Below, in pieces: positions 34,653 to 43,789 of a stretch of DNA of 51,017 nucleotides. The first letter of the stretch is position 1. Every line of letters begins with the position of its first letter. A model generated the notes under the pieces. It ran no database searches. It was not told the origin of the DNA and saw nothing but the letters and a program-made list of their open reading frames with translations. The translations under genes and the position numbers were made by a program. The stretch is from Akkermansiaceae bacterium (GTDB taxonomy: Bacteria; Verrucomicrobiota; Verrucomicrobiia; Verrucomicrobiales; Akkermansiaceae): assembly GCA_021200315.1 (NCBI GenBank), contig JAJQGU010000019.1, forward strand, positions 1 to 51,017, read 5' to 3'.

Positions 34653-35135
34653 ATGAGCTCGAAGGATGATGTGAAAAAGAGGGAATGTTCCTGCGGGAGG
34701 TGCCTGCCGCGGCTGGCCGGTGCTCCTTTCGGCGTGGTGCTCCTGCGTCTGGGTGTCGGGGTGCTGATGTTGGTGCACGGCATCCCGAAAGTGTGGATGC
34801 TCGCCTCCGGGCAGTGGCAGAGCTTCCCCGATCCTGTCGGGATAGGCTCCGGGCTTTCGCTGTTTCTGGCGGCTTTTGCAGAGTGTGTGTGTTCCCTGCT
34901 GCTGATGGCCGGTTTCATGACGCGGCTGGCGGCTTTTGTGCTGACGGTGAATTTCTGTGTGATCGTCTTTGCCTTTGACGCCGGAAAGTCTTGGGCCGAT
35001 ACGGAGCTGGCGGCGGTGTATCTGCTCGTTTACGCGGTACTCATGCTGACGGGCGCGGGGCGTTTTTCGGTCGATGGTCTGCTTGAGCGCCGTGACGCGC
35101 GGATGTCTTCCCGGGGGGAGGTGCCGCCAGCGTAA
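34653..35135 (+). CDS. DoxX-family membrane protein
   Basis: 160 residues with four predicted helices. The DoxX pattern is LLRLGVGVLMLVHGIPK near the N-terminus and AAFAECVCSLLLMAGFMTRL in the second/third helix. Family members are small quinone- or redox-linked inner membrane proteins of poorly defined role. The N-terminus has a CSCGRC cluster before helix 1, unusual and possibly metal-binding. It stands alone, 81 nt after the lipoprotein gene. Confidence 0.8.
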   Translation: MSSKDDVKKRECSCGRCLPRLAGAPFGVVLLRLGVGVLMLVHGIPKVWMLASGQWQSFPDPVGIGSGLSLFLAAFAECVCSLLLMAGFMTRLAAFVLTVNFCVIVFAFDAGKSWADTELAAVYLLVYAVLMLTGAGRFSVDGLLERRDARMSSRGEVPPA

Positions 35136-35223
35136 AATGGAGCGGAATGGCGGGGAAGTCGCCTTCGGGCGGAGCTGCTTGCCCCGGGTGCGGCTTTTTT
35201 TGCGTCTGTGATGCCCTTTTCCC

Positions 35224-35251
35224 TTGCGGCGAAGGGGGGAGAGCGTATAAT
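35224..35251 (+). promoter_or_regulatory. promoter of the sialic-acid operon
   Basis: TTGCGG (35224-35229), 16-bp spacer, TATAAT (35246-35251). A GTG at 35258 lies 6 nt and the ATG at 35264 lies 12 nt past the box. No other promoter of this type was seen up to 41363, so the four genes are probably one transcript. Confidence 0.7.
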
Positions 35252-35263
35252 AGACGCGTGGAT

Positions 35264-36250
35264 ATGAGCGGACTTCCTTTTGAGATCAAATGGAGCAGGT
35301 TGCCCGACCTTCCCGATGCCGAAGGTTTTGCGGGTTCGTACGCCGGAGTGCATGGCGGTGCGCTGCTTGTGGCAGGCGGCGCCAATTTTCCGGAAAAGCC
35401 CATGTGGGAGGGCGGTGCGAAAAGGTGGACGGATCGCGTGTTTGTGCTTCCCGGGCCGGAAGAGGGGTGGCGGGAGCCTGCGCGCCTGCCGAAGCCGATG
35501 GGCTATGGAGCCTCGGCCTGCCTGCCGCAGGGGGTGCTGCTTGTCGGCGGAAGCAATGCCGGGGGTGCGCTGAATGATGTCTGCCTGCTTTCGTGGAAGG
35601 ACGGCGCTCTTTCCTGCACGGAATGGCCTTCTCTGCCAGTGGCGCTTACGGGGCATGCCGCCGCTGTGCTCGACGGGGTTGTCTACGTGATGGGCGGCAG
35701 CCTTGAAACGGGCGAACAGGACGCCGAGGCGCGCATGTGGAAACTGGATGCCGCCCGCTTGTGCCGCGGCTGGCAGGAGTGTGAGCCGCTTCCCGGGCGC
35801 GGGCGTTTCCTGCATCAGATGGCGGCCGCGGGTGATGCCGTCTATGTGCTTGGCGGCATCGGCGTGGCACCGGGAGGCGAAGGACGCATGGTGCGCGACA
35901 TGCTCCGGGATGCCTGGAGCTATACGATCGATCGGGGGTGGCGGCGTCTGGCCGATCTGCCTTATTCCGTGGCGGCGGCTCCAACGCCGGCTCCTGTGAG
36001 GGACGGGCGCGTTTATCTGTTCGGCGGCGATGACGCCAGCGTCAAGGGCTTTGCGCCGCAGAATCATCCGGGCTTCCACAGCCAGAGTCTCTGCTATACA
36101 ATTGCCGCCGACGAGTGGACGGCGTGCGGCTCGGTTCCCGCCGCACGGGCCGTGCTGCCCTGCGCGTTCTGGAACGGACTGGCCGTCATCGTCAATGGCG
36201 AACAGAGGCCGGGAAAGCGCTCCAACCAAGTGTGGGGGGCGCATTTGTAA
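35264..36250 (+). CDS. cytoplasmic Kelch-type mutarotase (NanM-like / cyclically permuted mutarotase)
   Basis: 328 residues made of six Kelch-type blades (GALLVAGGANFPEKPMW, VVYVMGGS, AVYVLGGIG, RVYLFGGDD). It has no signal peptide, so it is cytoplasmic, unlike classical periplasmic NanM. The family interconverts anomers of N-acetylneuraminate or related sugars. GTG 35258 could add two residues and would make the mRNA leaderless. It precedes the mutarotase-transporter fusion by 27 nt and is related to that protein's N-terminal half. The exact sugar is inferred from the sialidase neighbours. Confidence 0.82.
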   Translation: MSGLPFEIKWSRLPDLPDAEGFAGSYAGVHGGALLVAGGANFPEKPMWEGGAKRWTDRVFVLPGPEEGWREPARLPKPMGYGASACLPQGVLLVGGSNAGGALNDVCLLSWKDGALSCTEWPSLPVALTGHAAAVLDGVVYVMGGSLETGEQDAEARMWKLDAARLCRGWQECEPLPGRGRFLHQMAAAGDAVYVLGGIGVAPGGEGRMVRDMLRDAWSYTIDRGWRRLADLPYSVAAAPTPAPVRDGRVYLFGGDDASVKGFAPQNHPGFHSQSLCYTIAADEWTACGSVPAARAVLPCAFWNGLAVIVNGEQRPGKRSNQVWGAHL

Positions 36251-36277
36251 ACACAGGCACGATTTGCGGTGACTTAT

Positions 36278-38857
36278 ATGAAACGATTGCTTTCTCTTTG
36301 CTCTGCGCTGGCGCTCTTTGCCGGCTTTCCCGCTCCCGCGGCTTCCGCCCTGCCCGCCGCCGGGGGAGGGCTTCCGGTCCCGGAGGCGGGGCTTGCCATT
36401 CCCGACCGCATGGGGCGCGCCGGCATGGCGGCCGTTCCCGTGCAGGGAATGGAGGGGCGCCCGCTCATCATGATGGCGGGCGGTGCGAATTTCCCGGATG
36501 CGGCTCCCGGAGCGGCGACTCCGGAAGAACGCGGCGCGAAGAGGTTTTACGACGATGTGCTGGTGATGCCTGCGGCGGGCGGGGCTCCCGCGGCGCATGG
36601 CAGGCTGCCCTTCCCGGTCGCTTATGCGGCGTTTGTCCCTGTGGAAAGAGGCATGATCATTGCCGGCGGCTGCAATGCGGAGGGGCATTTGTCCTCCGTG
36701 GTGCGCGTGGAGATGACGGACGCCGGATTAGTGACGGAGAATCTGCCCTCTCTGCCGGTCACGACGGCTTATCCCGCCTTTGCCTCTGTAAATGGGAAGT
36801 TCTACGTCGTCGGCGGCCAGGAGACGCCGGAAGACGCCGCCTGCTCTTACCGTTGCTTTGAGCTGGATCTGGCCGCCCCTGCGGCCGGTTGGAGGGAAGT
36901 GGCGCACCTGCCTCTCCGCCTGATGCTGGCGGGGGCGGGTGCCGTGGACGGCAGAATGTATGTGGTGGGGGGGTGCTCTTTGAAGAAGAACGGGGAAGGG
37001 AAGGGGGAACGCGTTTATCAGAAGACTGTTTTTTGCTATGATCGGGATGAGGACAGGTGGCGGCAGATGCCCGATATGCCCGAAACGCTCGTGGGAGCCG
37101 CCAATCCGCTCCCGGCTCGGGGCGGGCGGCTCTATGTCATCGGCGGAGATACGGGGGAGTACTACCGAGCGGCGCTCCGGGGCAAGGCTCCGGAAGTGCA
37201 TCCCGGGCAGAGCCGCAGGACTTATGCGTACAATCCGGGGACGGACGTCTGGACCGTGTGCGGAGATTCGCTGCCGGTCGGTGTCGCCACTGCCCCGGCC
37301 GTCGTGCTGGACGGGGATTTCTACGTAGTTTCCGGAGAGATTCGTCCCGGTGTGCGCACCCCTGCCGTCACCAGGGCGGCGCTGGAGCCGGAGATCGCGG
37401 TCAAGGAACCCTCGCCCTTCGTGAAGGCGGGCAGGAGGATCATAGACGCCTGCGCCTCGGTTTCCGGATACACTCTTTGGTGCGCCGGCCTTGTGGCGCT
37501 CCTCGCCGTGCTTTTCGGCCTCAGGAAGGGTTTCCGCAGCAGCCCGATGCCCGAGGCCGCGCCCGGAGCCGGGCCGGGGAAGTGGGCTTGGATCGCCGTG
37601 GCCGTGCTCTGGGTCGTGGTGATGCTCAACTACTTCGACAGACAGCTGCTCGCCGTGCTCAATTCTTCCATCACGGAGGGCGGTGATGGCATTCCGATGA
37701 CTCAGGCGGAGTTCGGCACAGTGACTTCCGCATTCCTCGTCGTATATGCCGTGCTCAGCCCTGTCGGCGGCTATCTGGCCGATCGTTTCAGCCGCAAGTT
37801 CATTATTCTCTGTTCGCTCGTGGTCTGGTCCACGGTGACTTGGCTGACCGGCGCGGCTCGCAGCTATGAGGAGCTGATGATTGCGCGGGCCTGCATGGGC
37901 ATTTCTGAGGCGTTCTACATTCCGGCGGCTCTTGCGCTCATTTCCGACTATCACCGCGGCAATACGCGTTCCATGGCTACGGGGCTGCACATGAGCGGCA
38001 TTTATGCCGGGCAGATGCTGGCGGGCTGCGGCGCGATGTTGTCCGGGGATCCCTACTGCCTCGGCTGGCGGCTGACTTTCGAGACTTTTGGTTTCATCGG
38101 CGTTGCGTACGCCGTCGTCGTCGTTCTCTTCCTTCATGATCCCGAGGCTCCCGCGGGCTCGGCTCCTGACGCCGCGCCAGAGGTTGAGGCGCACCCGACG
38201 GCCGGAGGCAAGTCCGCGGGCGATTTCACCGTCGGCGATATGCTGGCGAAGCTCTTTACGGGGCGTGCCATGGCCATGCTGTTGACGATCTACGCTTTGG
38301 CGGGATTTGCCAACTGGTTCATCATGGGGTGGTACCCTCGTCTGCTTCAGGATATGTTCAACATCTCCGAGGCCGAGGCCGGCCCTCAGGCCACTTTCTG
38401 GATCAATATAGCCAAATATGTGGCCGTGCTGGGCGGCGCGGTGGCGGCGGATATGTGGTATGCGCGCAACCGCGACGCCCGCGCCTATGTGCCGGGCATC
38501 TGCTTCACGTTGGCGGGGCCCTGCGTCTTCATCGCCATGCTGCCCGCCTTGGGCGTTCCCATTGCGCTGGGGCTCGGTGTCACGCTTGCCCTCGTCTCCA
38601 TGCAGGGCGTGGCTCAGGGCTCTCTGGACGCTACGCTCATGCCGGTGCTTCGCTCCCAGATCGACGAACGCTTCTCCGCCACGGGCTACGGCCTGCTGAA
38701 CCTGACGTCCGTCGGCGCGGGCGCCCTCATTTCCTGGCTGGGCGGCTATCTCAAGGATATGAACGTCTCCCTGGGGATTCCGCTGAGCATGGCCGGTGCG
38801 CTTATGGTCGTCTGCGGTCTCATGTTCTTCTTCCTGCCCAAGAGCAGGAGGATATGA
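36278..38857 (+). CDS. exported Kelch mutarotase fused to an MFS transporter
   Basis: 859 residues. A signal-like N-terminal helix (LLSLCSALALFAGFPAPA) is followed by a Kelch mutarotase domain (~25-385) with LIMMAGGANFPD, KFYVVGGQE, RMYVVGGCS and RLYVIGGDT. One membrane helix (~395-420, LWCAGLVALLAVLFGL) follows. Then comes a full MFS permease (~430-859): NYFDRQLLAVLNSSI, GGYLADRFSRKFII, MGISEAFYIPAALALISDYH. Predicted topology puts the mutarotase in the periplasm, tethered to the inner-membrane transporter. It would equilibrate sialic acid anomers at the transporter mouth (inference). The length is far above either family alone, and one uninterrupted frame supports a true fusion. Confidence 0.87.
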   Translation: MKRLLSLCSALALFAGFPAPAASALPAAGGGLPVPEAGLAIPDRMGRAGMAAVPVQGMEGRPLIMMAGGANFPDAAPGAATPEERGAKRFYDDVLVMPAAGGAPAAHGRLPFPVAYAAFVPVERGMIIAGGCNAEGHLSSVVRVEMTDAGLVTENLPSLPVTTAYPAFASVNGKFYVVGGQETPEDAACSYRCFELDLAAPAAGWREVAHLPLRLMLAGAGAVDGRMYVVGGCSLKKNGEGKGERVYQKTVFCYDRDEDRWRQMPDMPETLVGAANPLPARGGRLYVIGGDTGEYYRAALRGKAPEVHPGQSRRTYAYNPGTDVWTVCGDSLPVGVATAPAVVLDGDFYVVSGEIRPGVRTPAVTRAALEPEIAVKEPSPFVKAGRRIIDACASVSGYTLWCAGLVALLAVLFGLRKGFRSSPMPEAAPGAGPGKWAWIAVAVLWVVVMLNYFDRQLLAVLNSSITEGGDGIPMTQAEFGTVTSAFLVVYAVLSPVGGYLADRFSRKFIILCSLVVWSTVTWLTGAARSYEELMIARACMGISEAFYIPAALALISDYHRGNTRSMATGLHMSGIYAGQMLAGCGAMLSGDPYCLGWRLTFETFGFIGVAYAVVVVLFLHDPEAPAGSAPDAAPEVEAHPTAGGKSAGDFTVGDMLAKLFTGRAMAMLLTIYALAGFANWFIMGWYPRLLQDMFNISEAEAGPQATFWINIAKYVAVLGGAVAADMWYARNRDARAYVPGICFTLAGPCVFIAMLPALGVPIALGLGVTLALVSMQGVAQGSLDATLMPVLRSQIDERFSATGYGLLNLTSVGAGALISWLGGYLKDMNVSLGIPLSMAGALMVVCGLMFFFLPKSRRI

Positions 38858-38897
38858 TCCGCGTTCTCCGTAGTTCTCGAACAATATGCATATTCAC

Positions 38898-40085
38898 ATG
38901 AAACATATCACTGCATCCGCTCTCCTGCTGGCCGTGCTGGCCTCCGGAGCTTTCGGACAAGAATCGGCCGAGTATCCCTGTGATACGGCTTCCGTCAGCG
39001 TCTTTGTAGCGAAAGATGGGAACCCCTACGAGAGTATACGCATCCCCTCCCTGATCAATATCGGCGGAAAAAGGCTCATGGCTGTGGCCGAAGGCCGCTA
39101 CACCAACACGGATCAGGGGCAAAACGACATTATCATGAGCATCAGCGAAGACGGAGGCGAGACGTGGAGCCGGCCGAAGGTCATCGCCGAAGCCAAGGGT
39201 GCGACCTTCAACAATCCGTGTTCCGTCTATGACGCCAAAAGAAAGACGATCACCATCGTTTTTCAGCGGTACCCTGAGGGCGTCAAAGAGCGTACGCCGG
39301 GTATACCCTTCGGGTGGGACGACGAGCGCTGTCTGCGCAACTTCATGATTCAAAGTACAGACGGCGGTGAGACTTGGTGCGCTCCCATAGATATCACCAA
39401 GACGACCAAACGCAGGACGGGTGTGGACATTATGGCCACGGGTCCCAATGCCGGCGTTCAGCTGCACGGCAGGAACAAGGGGCGGCTCGTCGTTCCGATG
39501 AACGAAGGTCCTTTCGGCAAGTGGGTGATTTCATGCATTTATAGTGATGACGGCGGCAAGACGTGGAAGATCAGCGATCCGGCGGACAATATGCGCGGGC
39601 AGGTCAACGAGACTTCCATCGCCGAGACGGATACCGGTGTGGTGATGGTCGCCCGCCGCTGGGGCAGCGCCTCCTGCAAGCGCATCGTATGGTCCCAGAA
39701 TGGAGGAAAGTCTTGGGGGCCGGTGCAGGAAGCCAAGGAGCTCTTCTGCGACAATACGCAGAATTCTCTGTTCACCTATTCCTTGAAGGGACAGAAAAAC
39801 CTTGGCGGGAAAACCCGCATCATCTTTTCCGGCCCGGGCGCAAACCGCCGCAGGGATGGCACTGTGTGCATTAGTTATGACAACGGCAAAACTTGGCCAG
39901 TCAAGAAGAAGATCGGCACGGGCGGCTTCGCCTACTCCAGCATCGCGTTTGTCGAGCCGGGGAAGATCGGCATACTTTATGAAGAGAATTCCAATCGGAT
40001 CCGCAATCTGAAGTTTGTGCCGCTCACCATCGAGTGGCTCACCGACGGCAAGGATACCGGCAAGGCCAAAGAAGCCGGAAAATGA
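38898..40085 (+). CDS. secreted sialidase (GH33), copy 1
   Basis: 395 residues. ATG 38898 gives a clean signal peptide (MKHITASALLLAVLASGAFG). The first Arg of the triad is in SIRIPSLI (the FRIP-like motif). Five Asp-boxes are visible: SEDGGETW, STDGGETW, SDDGGKTW, SQNGGKSW (weaker) and SYDNGKTW. The C-terminal Tyr nucleophile region is FAYSSIAFVEPG with GILYEE following. It cleaves terminal sialic acids from glycans outside the cytoplasm. It begins 40 nt after the transporter fusion and is paralogous to the next gene. Confidence 0.93.
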   Translation: MKHITASALLLAVLASGAFGQESAEYPCDTASVSVFVAKDGNPYESIRIPSLINIGGKRLMAVAEGRYTNTDQGQNDIIMSISEDGGETWSRPKVIAEAKGATFNNPCSVYDAKRKTITIVFQRYPEGVKERTPGIPFGWDDERCLRNFMIQSTDGGETWCAPIDITKTTKRRTGVDIMATGPNAGVQLHGRNKGRLVVPMNEGPFGKWVISCIYSDDGGKTWKISDPADNMRGQVNETSIAETDTGVVMVARRWGSASCKRIVWSQNGGKSWGPVQEAKELFCDNTQNSLFTYSLKGQKNLGGKTRIIFSGPGANRRRDGTVCISYDNGKTWPVKKKIGTGGFAYSSIAFVEPGKIGILYEENSNRIRNLKFVPLTIEWLTDGKDTGKAKEAGK

Positions 40086-40115
40086 CCGGATGTTCCGATA
40101 CCTCCTTTTATTCCA

Positions 40116-41363
40116 ATGAATATGAACCGCATCGCACTCTGCACGGCCGCTTTCCTGCTCGTACTTCCGTCCGCTCCCGTCGCTTGGGCGGAGCATTCGT
40201 CCAGAATTGCTTCAAAGGCGGAGAAGTCCCCCAGTGAACGGGGGGTGGATGTCTTTGTCGCCGGAAAGGGCAATCCCTACGCCAGCATCCGCATTCCCTG
40301 CCTGATCAATGCCGGCGGTATATTGGTGGCTATGGCAGAAGGCCGCTATACCAATACCGATCAGGGGCAGAACGACTTGATCGTCTCTATCAGCAGGGAC
40401 GGCAGGAAGTGGAGCAAACCCGCAGTGGCGGCCGCGTCGAAAGGGGCGACTTTCAACAATCCCTGCCTTGTCTATGATGAGGAGACCAAGACGATCTGGT
40501 GCTTCTTCCAGCGCTATCCCGAGGGGGTTAAGGAGCGCAGCAGGGATATCCCCACCGGCTGGGAAGACAAGCGCTGCGTGCGCAATTTTGTAATGTCTTC
40601 AAAAAATGGAAAGAAATGGAGCAAGCCCAGGGATGTGACTGCAACGACGAAGAACGACGGCGTCACGATCATGTGCAGCGGCCCTAATCCCGGCGTGCAG
40701 TTGACGAGGGGAGCGCACAAGGGACGTCTCGTCGTTCCCATGAACGAAGGCCCTTTTGGCAGCTGGACGCTTGCTGCCGTTTATTCCGACGACCACGGCA
40801 AGACGTGGCGGATCGGGGAGAAGTCAGCGGCGGGCGGCGGAGTCAACGAGGTCTCTGTCACCGAAACGGAGGGAGGGGGGCTTTTCATTGTATCCCGTTC
40901 CAGTAAGGGCGGGGGACACCGCAAGGTTGCCCGTTCCGACGATGGCGGCGGGACCTGGGGGGAGATTTCCTCCCATTCGGAGCTGCCCTGCGTGGGGTGT
41001 CAGAATGGCATGTCCCGCTATTCCTTCGCCGATGACGGCAAATTGGGCGGCAAGAGCCGCATTCTCTTTTCCGCCCCGACCAACGGCCGCAATGATGGTG
41101 TCGTCAAGATGAGCTACGATGACGGCAGGACTTGGCCCGTCTCCAAAGAAGTGATTTCCGGCCCCTTTGCCTATTCGGTGCTTGCGCCGGTGAAACCCGG
41201 CGTCATGGGCATTCTCTATGAAGTGAATTCCGGCAACGTCAGGAACATTCGCTTTACGACGTTTACCGTCGATTGGCTGACCGATGGCGCGGATCGGGGC
41301 TTGGGCGCGGCCGGAGATGCCCGTCTCCCGGGGAGGACTGAGGATTTTTCCGCGGACGGCTGA
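40116..41363 (+). CDS. secreted sialidase (GH33), copy 2
   Basis: 415 residues with a signal peptide (IALCTAAFLLVLPSAPVAWA); ATG 40122 is an equally good start. It aligns with copy 1 along its length: SIRIPCLI, AMAEGRYTNTDQGQND, VPMNEGPFG, FAYSVLAPVKPG, GILYEV. Its Asp-boxes are partly degenerate (SRDGRKW, SKNGKKW, SDDHGKTW, SDDGGGTW, SYDDGRTW). The divergence suggests a different linkage preference. Last gene of the operon, followed by a long perfect palindrome. Confidence 0.92.
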   Translation: MNMNRIALCTAAFLLVLPSAPVAWAEHSSRIASKAEKSPSERGVDVFVAGKGNPYASIRIPCLINAGGILVAMAEGRYTNTDQGQNDLIVSISRDGRKWSKPAVAAASKGATFNNPCLVYDEETKTIWCFFQRYPEGVKERSRDIPTGWEDKRCVRNFVMSSKNGKKWSKPRDVTATTKNDGVTIMCSGPNPGVQLTRGAHKGRLVVPMNEGPFGSWTLAAVYSDDHGKTWRIGEKSAAGGGVNEVSVTETEGGGLFIVSRSSKGGGHRKVARSDDGGGTWGEISSHSELPCVGCQNGMSRYSFADDGKLGGKSRILFSAPTNGRNDGVVKMSYDDGRTWPVSKEVISGPFAYSVLAPVKPGVMGILYEVNSGNVRNIRFTTFTVDWLTDGADRGLGAAGDARLPGRTEDFSADG

Positions 41364-41395
41364 GCTTTTCTGCCGCCGGAGAAGGAAGCGAAGCC

Positions 41396-41427
41396 GCCTT
41401 GCCCGTCTGCATGCAGACGGGCAAGGC
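41396..41427. terminator. 32-bp perfect palindrome between convergent genes
   Basis: The perfect inverted repeat has arms GCCTTGCCCGTCTGCA and TGCAGACGGGCAAGGC. It sits between the end of the sialidase operon (+) and the end of the thioredoxin-like gene (-). Neither side has a strong U-tract. A bidirectional terminator or mRNA 3'-end stabiliser is the likely role. Confidence 0.65.
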
Positions 41428-41433
41428 TCGGTT

Positions 41434-41940
41434 TCACTTGCAGTATTCGCGCCATTTTGGCAGAAGGATGCCGGGATGGTTCGCAATCAATACCTCTCCT
41501 TTATTATTGAGAATGTGCATATTGGGTATTCCTCGACTCCAGGGGAGCGGGCTGGGTGGCCGCTTGTTTGCATTGGGCGCGATGACGGCAAAGGGAACAT
41601 GCTCGGCTTCCGCCCACTTCTGTGCGGTTTCCAGGTTTCTGTCGTGGGAAATTTGAATGAGCTCCACTCCCGCCTTCCTCAGTTCCGGATATTCCTGGAC
41701 GATTTTGGGCATTTCATTGCGGCAGGGCGGGCACCAGCTGGCGGATTCGAGAATGATGTAGTATTTTGCGTCTTTTGCCGGGCGTGCCTGAGTAACGAAG
41801 TCGAGTCCCTCGACTGCCGCGTAAACTGGCGAATCCGCTTCGGCGGCTGCCGCCGGAGCGACGGAGGCTTCGTCCGCTCGGGTCTGCGTCAGATTTGCGG
41901 CGCAGAAAAGGGCGCATACGAAAAATGGTATGGAAGACAT
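41434..41940 (-). CDS. exported thioredoxin-like protein
   Basis: 168 residues. A signal-like N-terminus (SIPFFVCALFCAANLTQTRA) and an Ala-rich linker precede a thioredoxin fold. The active site is SASWCPPCRNEMPKI (Cys70, Cys73), followed by VELIQISHDRN. It resembles TlpA/ResA-type periplasmic thiol reductases, which serve cytochrome c maturation or thiol homeostasis. The C-terminal segment (RGIPNMHILNNKGEVL) has the cis-Pro region. A specific partner cannot be named. Confidence 0.85.
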   Translation of the reverse strand: MSSIPFFVCALFCAANLTQTRADEASVAPAAAAEADSPVYAAVEGLDFVTQARPAKDAKYYIILESASWCPPCRNEMPKIVQEYPELRKAGVELIQISHDRNLETAQKWAEAEHVPFAVIAPNANKRPPSPLPWSRGIPNMHILNNKGEVLIANHPGILLPKWREYCK

Positions 41941-42049
41941 GCGGCTACGTTATGTCAAACCAGGGAAGGAATCAACGGAAAAATGCCAACTGTTGGGGTG
42001 CGGACTCCTTTTGGAAAGAGAAGTTTCTGCTCTCCCGTTTGGAAGAGGT

Positions 42050-43162
42050 TTATCCTCTGTATTTTGCGCGTTGGTGAAGCCGGACTGCCAGAATGAGGCC
42101 GAGGATGTTGGGCAGCCAGAGGATGATGTAGGGGGCGATGCCTGCGGATTTGCGGGAAAGTTCGGAAAAGACGAGCGCGACGAAATAGAGGGAGGCTATC
42201 AGAATTCCCAGAGCGAAGCCGGTTGATGTATCCCTGCGCCGGGCTGCGATGGCGAGGGGTACGCCGATGAAGGCGAACACGATGCAGGCCACGGAAAAGG
42301 ATGTCCTTTTGCTCCCTTCGGTCAGGAAGAGACGCTGTTCGTTTTTGTCCAGTTTGGAAAAAGCGGCGCCGTTGTGGATAAGTTGTCTTATTTCACTGTT
42401 GGTGAATCGGTTCGATTTCATTTTGCGCTCGCGCCGCTGAGGCAGGAACACTTTCATGGGCATTTCATCAATGGTGGAGAGCAAGGTTGTTCCGTCATTG
42501 TTGCGTTCGATGGTGGCTTGGTTGAGTGTGAGCTGAAGAGCGCGTGTCTCGGAATTGTAGCCGATGATGGATGCGGTTTCAGCATGCAGAGAGTCGAAAT
42601 CGGCTTCGTTTGCCGCCTTTTTCTGTTCGGAGGGATAGATGTGCAGGCCGCGCAGTGTATTTTCATTGCGCTCGTTGATGAAGAGCTGCACATCGTTGAA
42701 TCGGGTGATGGATCGCCCTTCGCGGAGCAGCTGCAGGGGATCGCTCATGGCTGCGTCGAGCACGATGTCGGACATGGTCTGCTTGCTTTTGGGGCTCACT
42801 TCGGTGTTGATCCAATAGCAGACGGCGGAGAGAACGACGCCGAAAGAGATGGCCGGTGCGCTCAATCTCCACAGGCTCAGTCCGGCCATGCGCATGGAGG
42901 TGAGCTCGTTGTCCGCCGCGAGACGTCCGTAGACCAGCAGCACGGCTGTCAGAAATCCCCATGGAATGGAAAAGGTGAGGGAGAAGGGGATCACCTGCAC
43001 GATGAAATCGCACACTATGCCGAAAGGGGCATGGCTATCGACCAGCAGGGAACGCAGCTCCTTGAATAATTGCCCGAGCAGAAGCAATGCGCTCAGAGAG
43101 ATCACGCCGAGCGCGGTCACTGCGATGAGCTGCAGCAGAATGTAGCGATCCAGCGTTTTCAT
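42050..43162 (-). CDS. LptF/LptG-family lipopolysaccharide export permease
   Basis: 370 residues. Three N-terminal helices (LDRYILLQLIAVTALGVISL) are followed by a large periplasmic domain (~130-270) and three C-terminal helices. DNELTSMRMAGLSLWRL is the typical cytoplasmic coupling region for LptB. With a partner permease it extracts LPS from the inner membrane. The start overlaps the hisH stop by 4 nt. Only one permease is present here; assignment to LptF or LptG is not certain. Confidence 0.88.
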   Translation of the reverse strand: MKTLDRYILLQLIAVTALGVISLSALLLLGQLFKELRSLLVDSHAPFGIVCDFIVQVIPFSLTFSIPWGFLTAVLLVYGRLAADNELTSMRMAGLSLWRLSAPAISFGVVLSAVCYWINTEVSPKSKQTMSDIVLDAAMSDPLQLLREGRSITRFNDVQLFINERNENTLRGLHIYPSEQKKAANEADFDSLHAETASIIGYNSETRALQLTLNQATIERNNDGTTLLSTIDEMPMKVFLPQRRERKMKSNRFTNSEIRQLIHNGAAFSKLDKNEQRLFLTEGSKRTSFSVACIVFAFIGVPLAIAARRRDTSTGFALGILIASLYFVALVFSELSRKSAGIAPYIILWLPNILGLILAVRLHQRAKYRG

Positions 43163-43782
43163 CGGCCTTCGAGCATCAGAAAATTTTCAAGGAACTGCAC
43201 GCCCGCGTCCTGGCTCTTTTCCGGATGAAACTGAGTTGCGACCAAATTTCCCCGTTGGATGGCCGCTGCAAAAGTCTCTCCGTAGGTGCAGGCGGCGGCG
43301 ATGATTCCGCGATCAGCGGGCTCCGGGTAAAAGGAATGCACGAAGTAAAACCAAGGCGTTTCGTCCAATCCTCTCCAGAGAGGGGCGTTCGGCTTCGTGG
43401 GGGAGACGCTGTTCCAGCCCATGTGGGGCACTTTCAGTCCGCCCGGCTCGAAACGGCGCACTCGCCCGCGCAGGATGCCGAGACCGGGCGTGCCGGGAGA
43501 TTCGTCGCCCTCTTCGAAAAGAATTTGATAGCCGATGCAAATGCCGAGGAAGGGTCTGTCGCGCGCAATCCATGCACGGATGGATTCTTCCAGCCTTTGA
43601 CGGCGCAGCTGGGCGGCGCAGTTGCCGAAGGAGCCCACACCGGGCAGAACCAGGTGGGTAAGCCCGTCCATGTCGGCAGGGGTGGTGATGAAGCGGGCAT
43701 GGCCGCCGGCGGCGGAAAATGTATTACGGACGGAATGCAGATTACCGGCTCCGTAATCAATGATGCCCAGGTGCACATTCAT
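43159..43782 (-). CDS. hisH: imidazole glycerol phosphate synthase glutaminase subunit
   Basis: 207 residues. IIDYGAGNLHSV at the N-terminus, GICIGYQILFE with the catalytic Cys, and QFHPEKSQ with the His-Glu pair form the class I glutaminase triad. It supplies ammonia to HisF in histidine synthesis; hisF is not in the window. ATG 43782 is the family start. It lies 7 nt after hisB and overlaps the lptF-type gene. Confidence 0.95.
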   Translation of the reverse strand: MNVHLGIIDYGAGNLHSVRNTFSAAGGHARFITTPADMDGLTHLVLPGVGSFGNCAAQLRRQRLEESIRAWIARDRPFLGICIGYQILFEEGDESPGTPGLGILRGRVRRFEPGGLKVPHMGWNSVSPTKPNAPLWRGLDETPWFYFVHSFYPEPADRGIIAAACTYGETFAAAIQRGNLVATQFHPEKSQDAGVQFLENFLMLEGR

Positions 43783-43789
43783 GACTTTG

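Noticed and set aside
36728..38884. 718-codon open frame antisense to the mutarotase-MFS fusion
   Set aside because: Its composition is His/Arg/Gly-rich shadow sequence; the plus strand has clear Kelch and MFS motifs.
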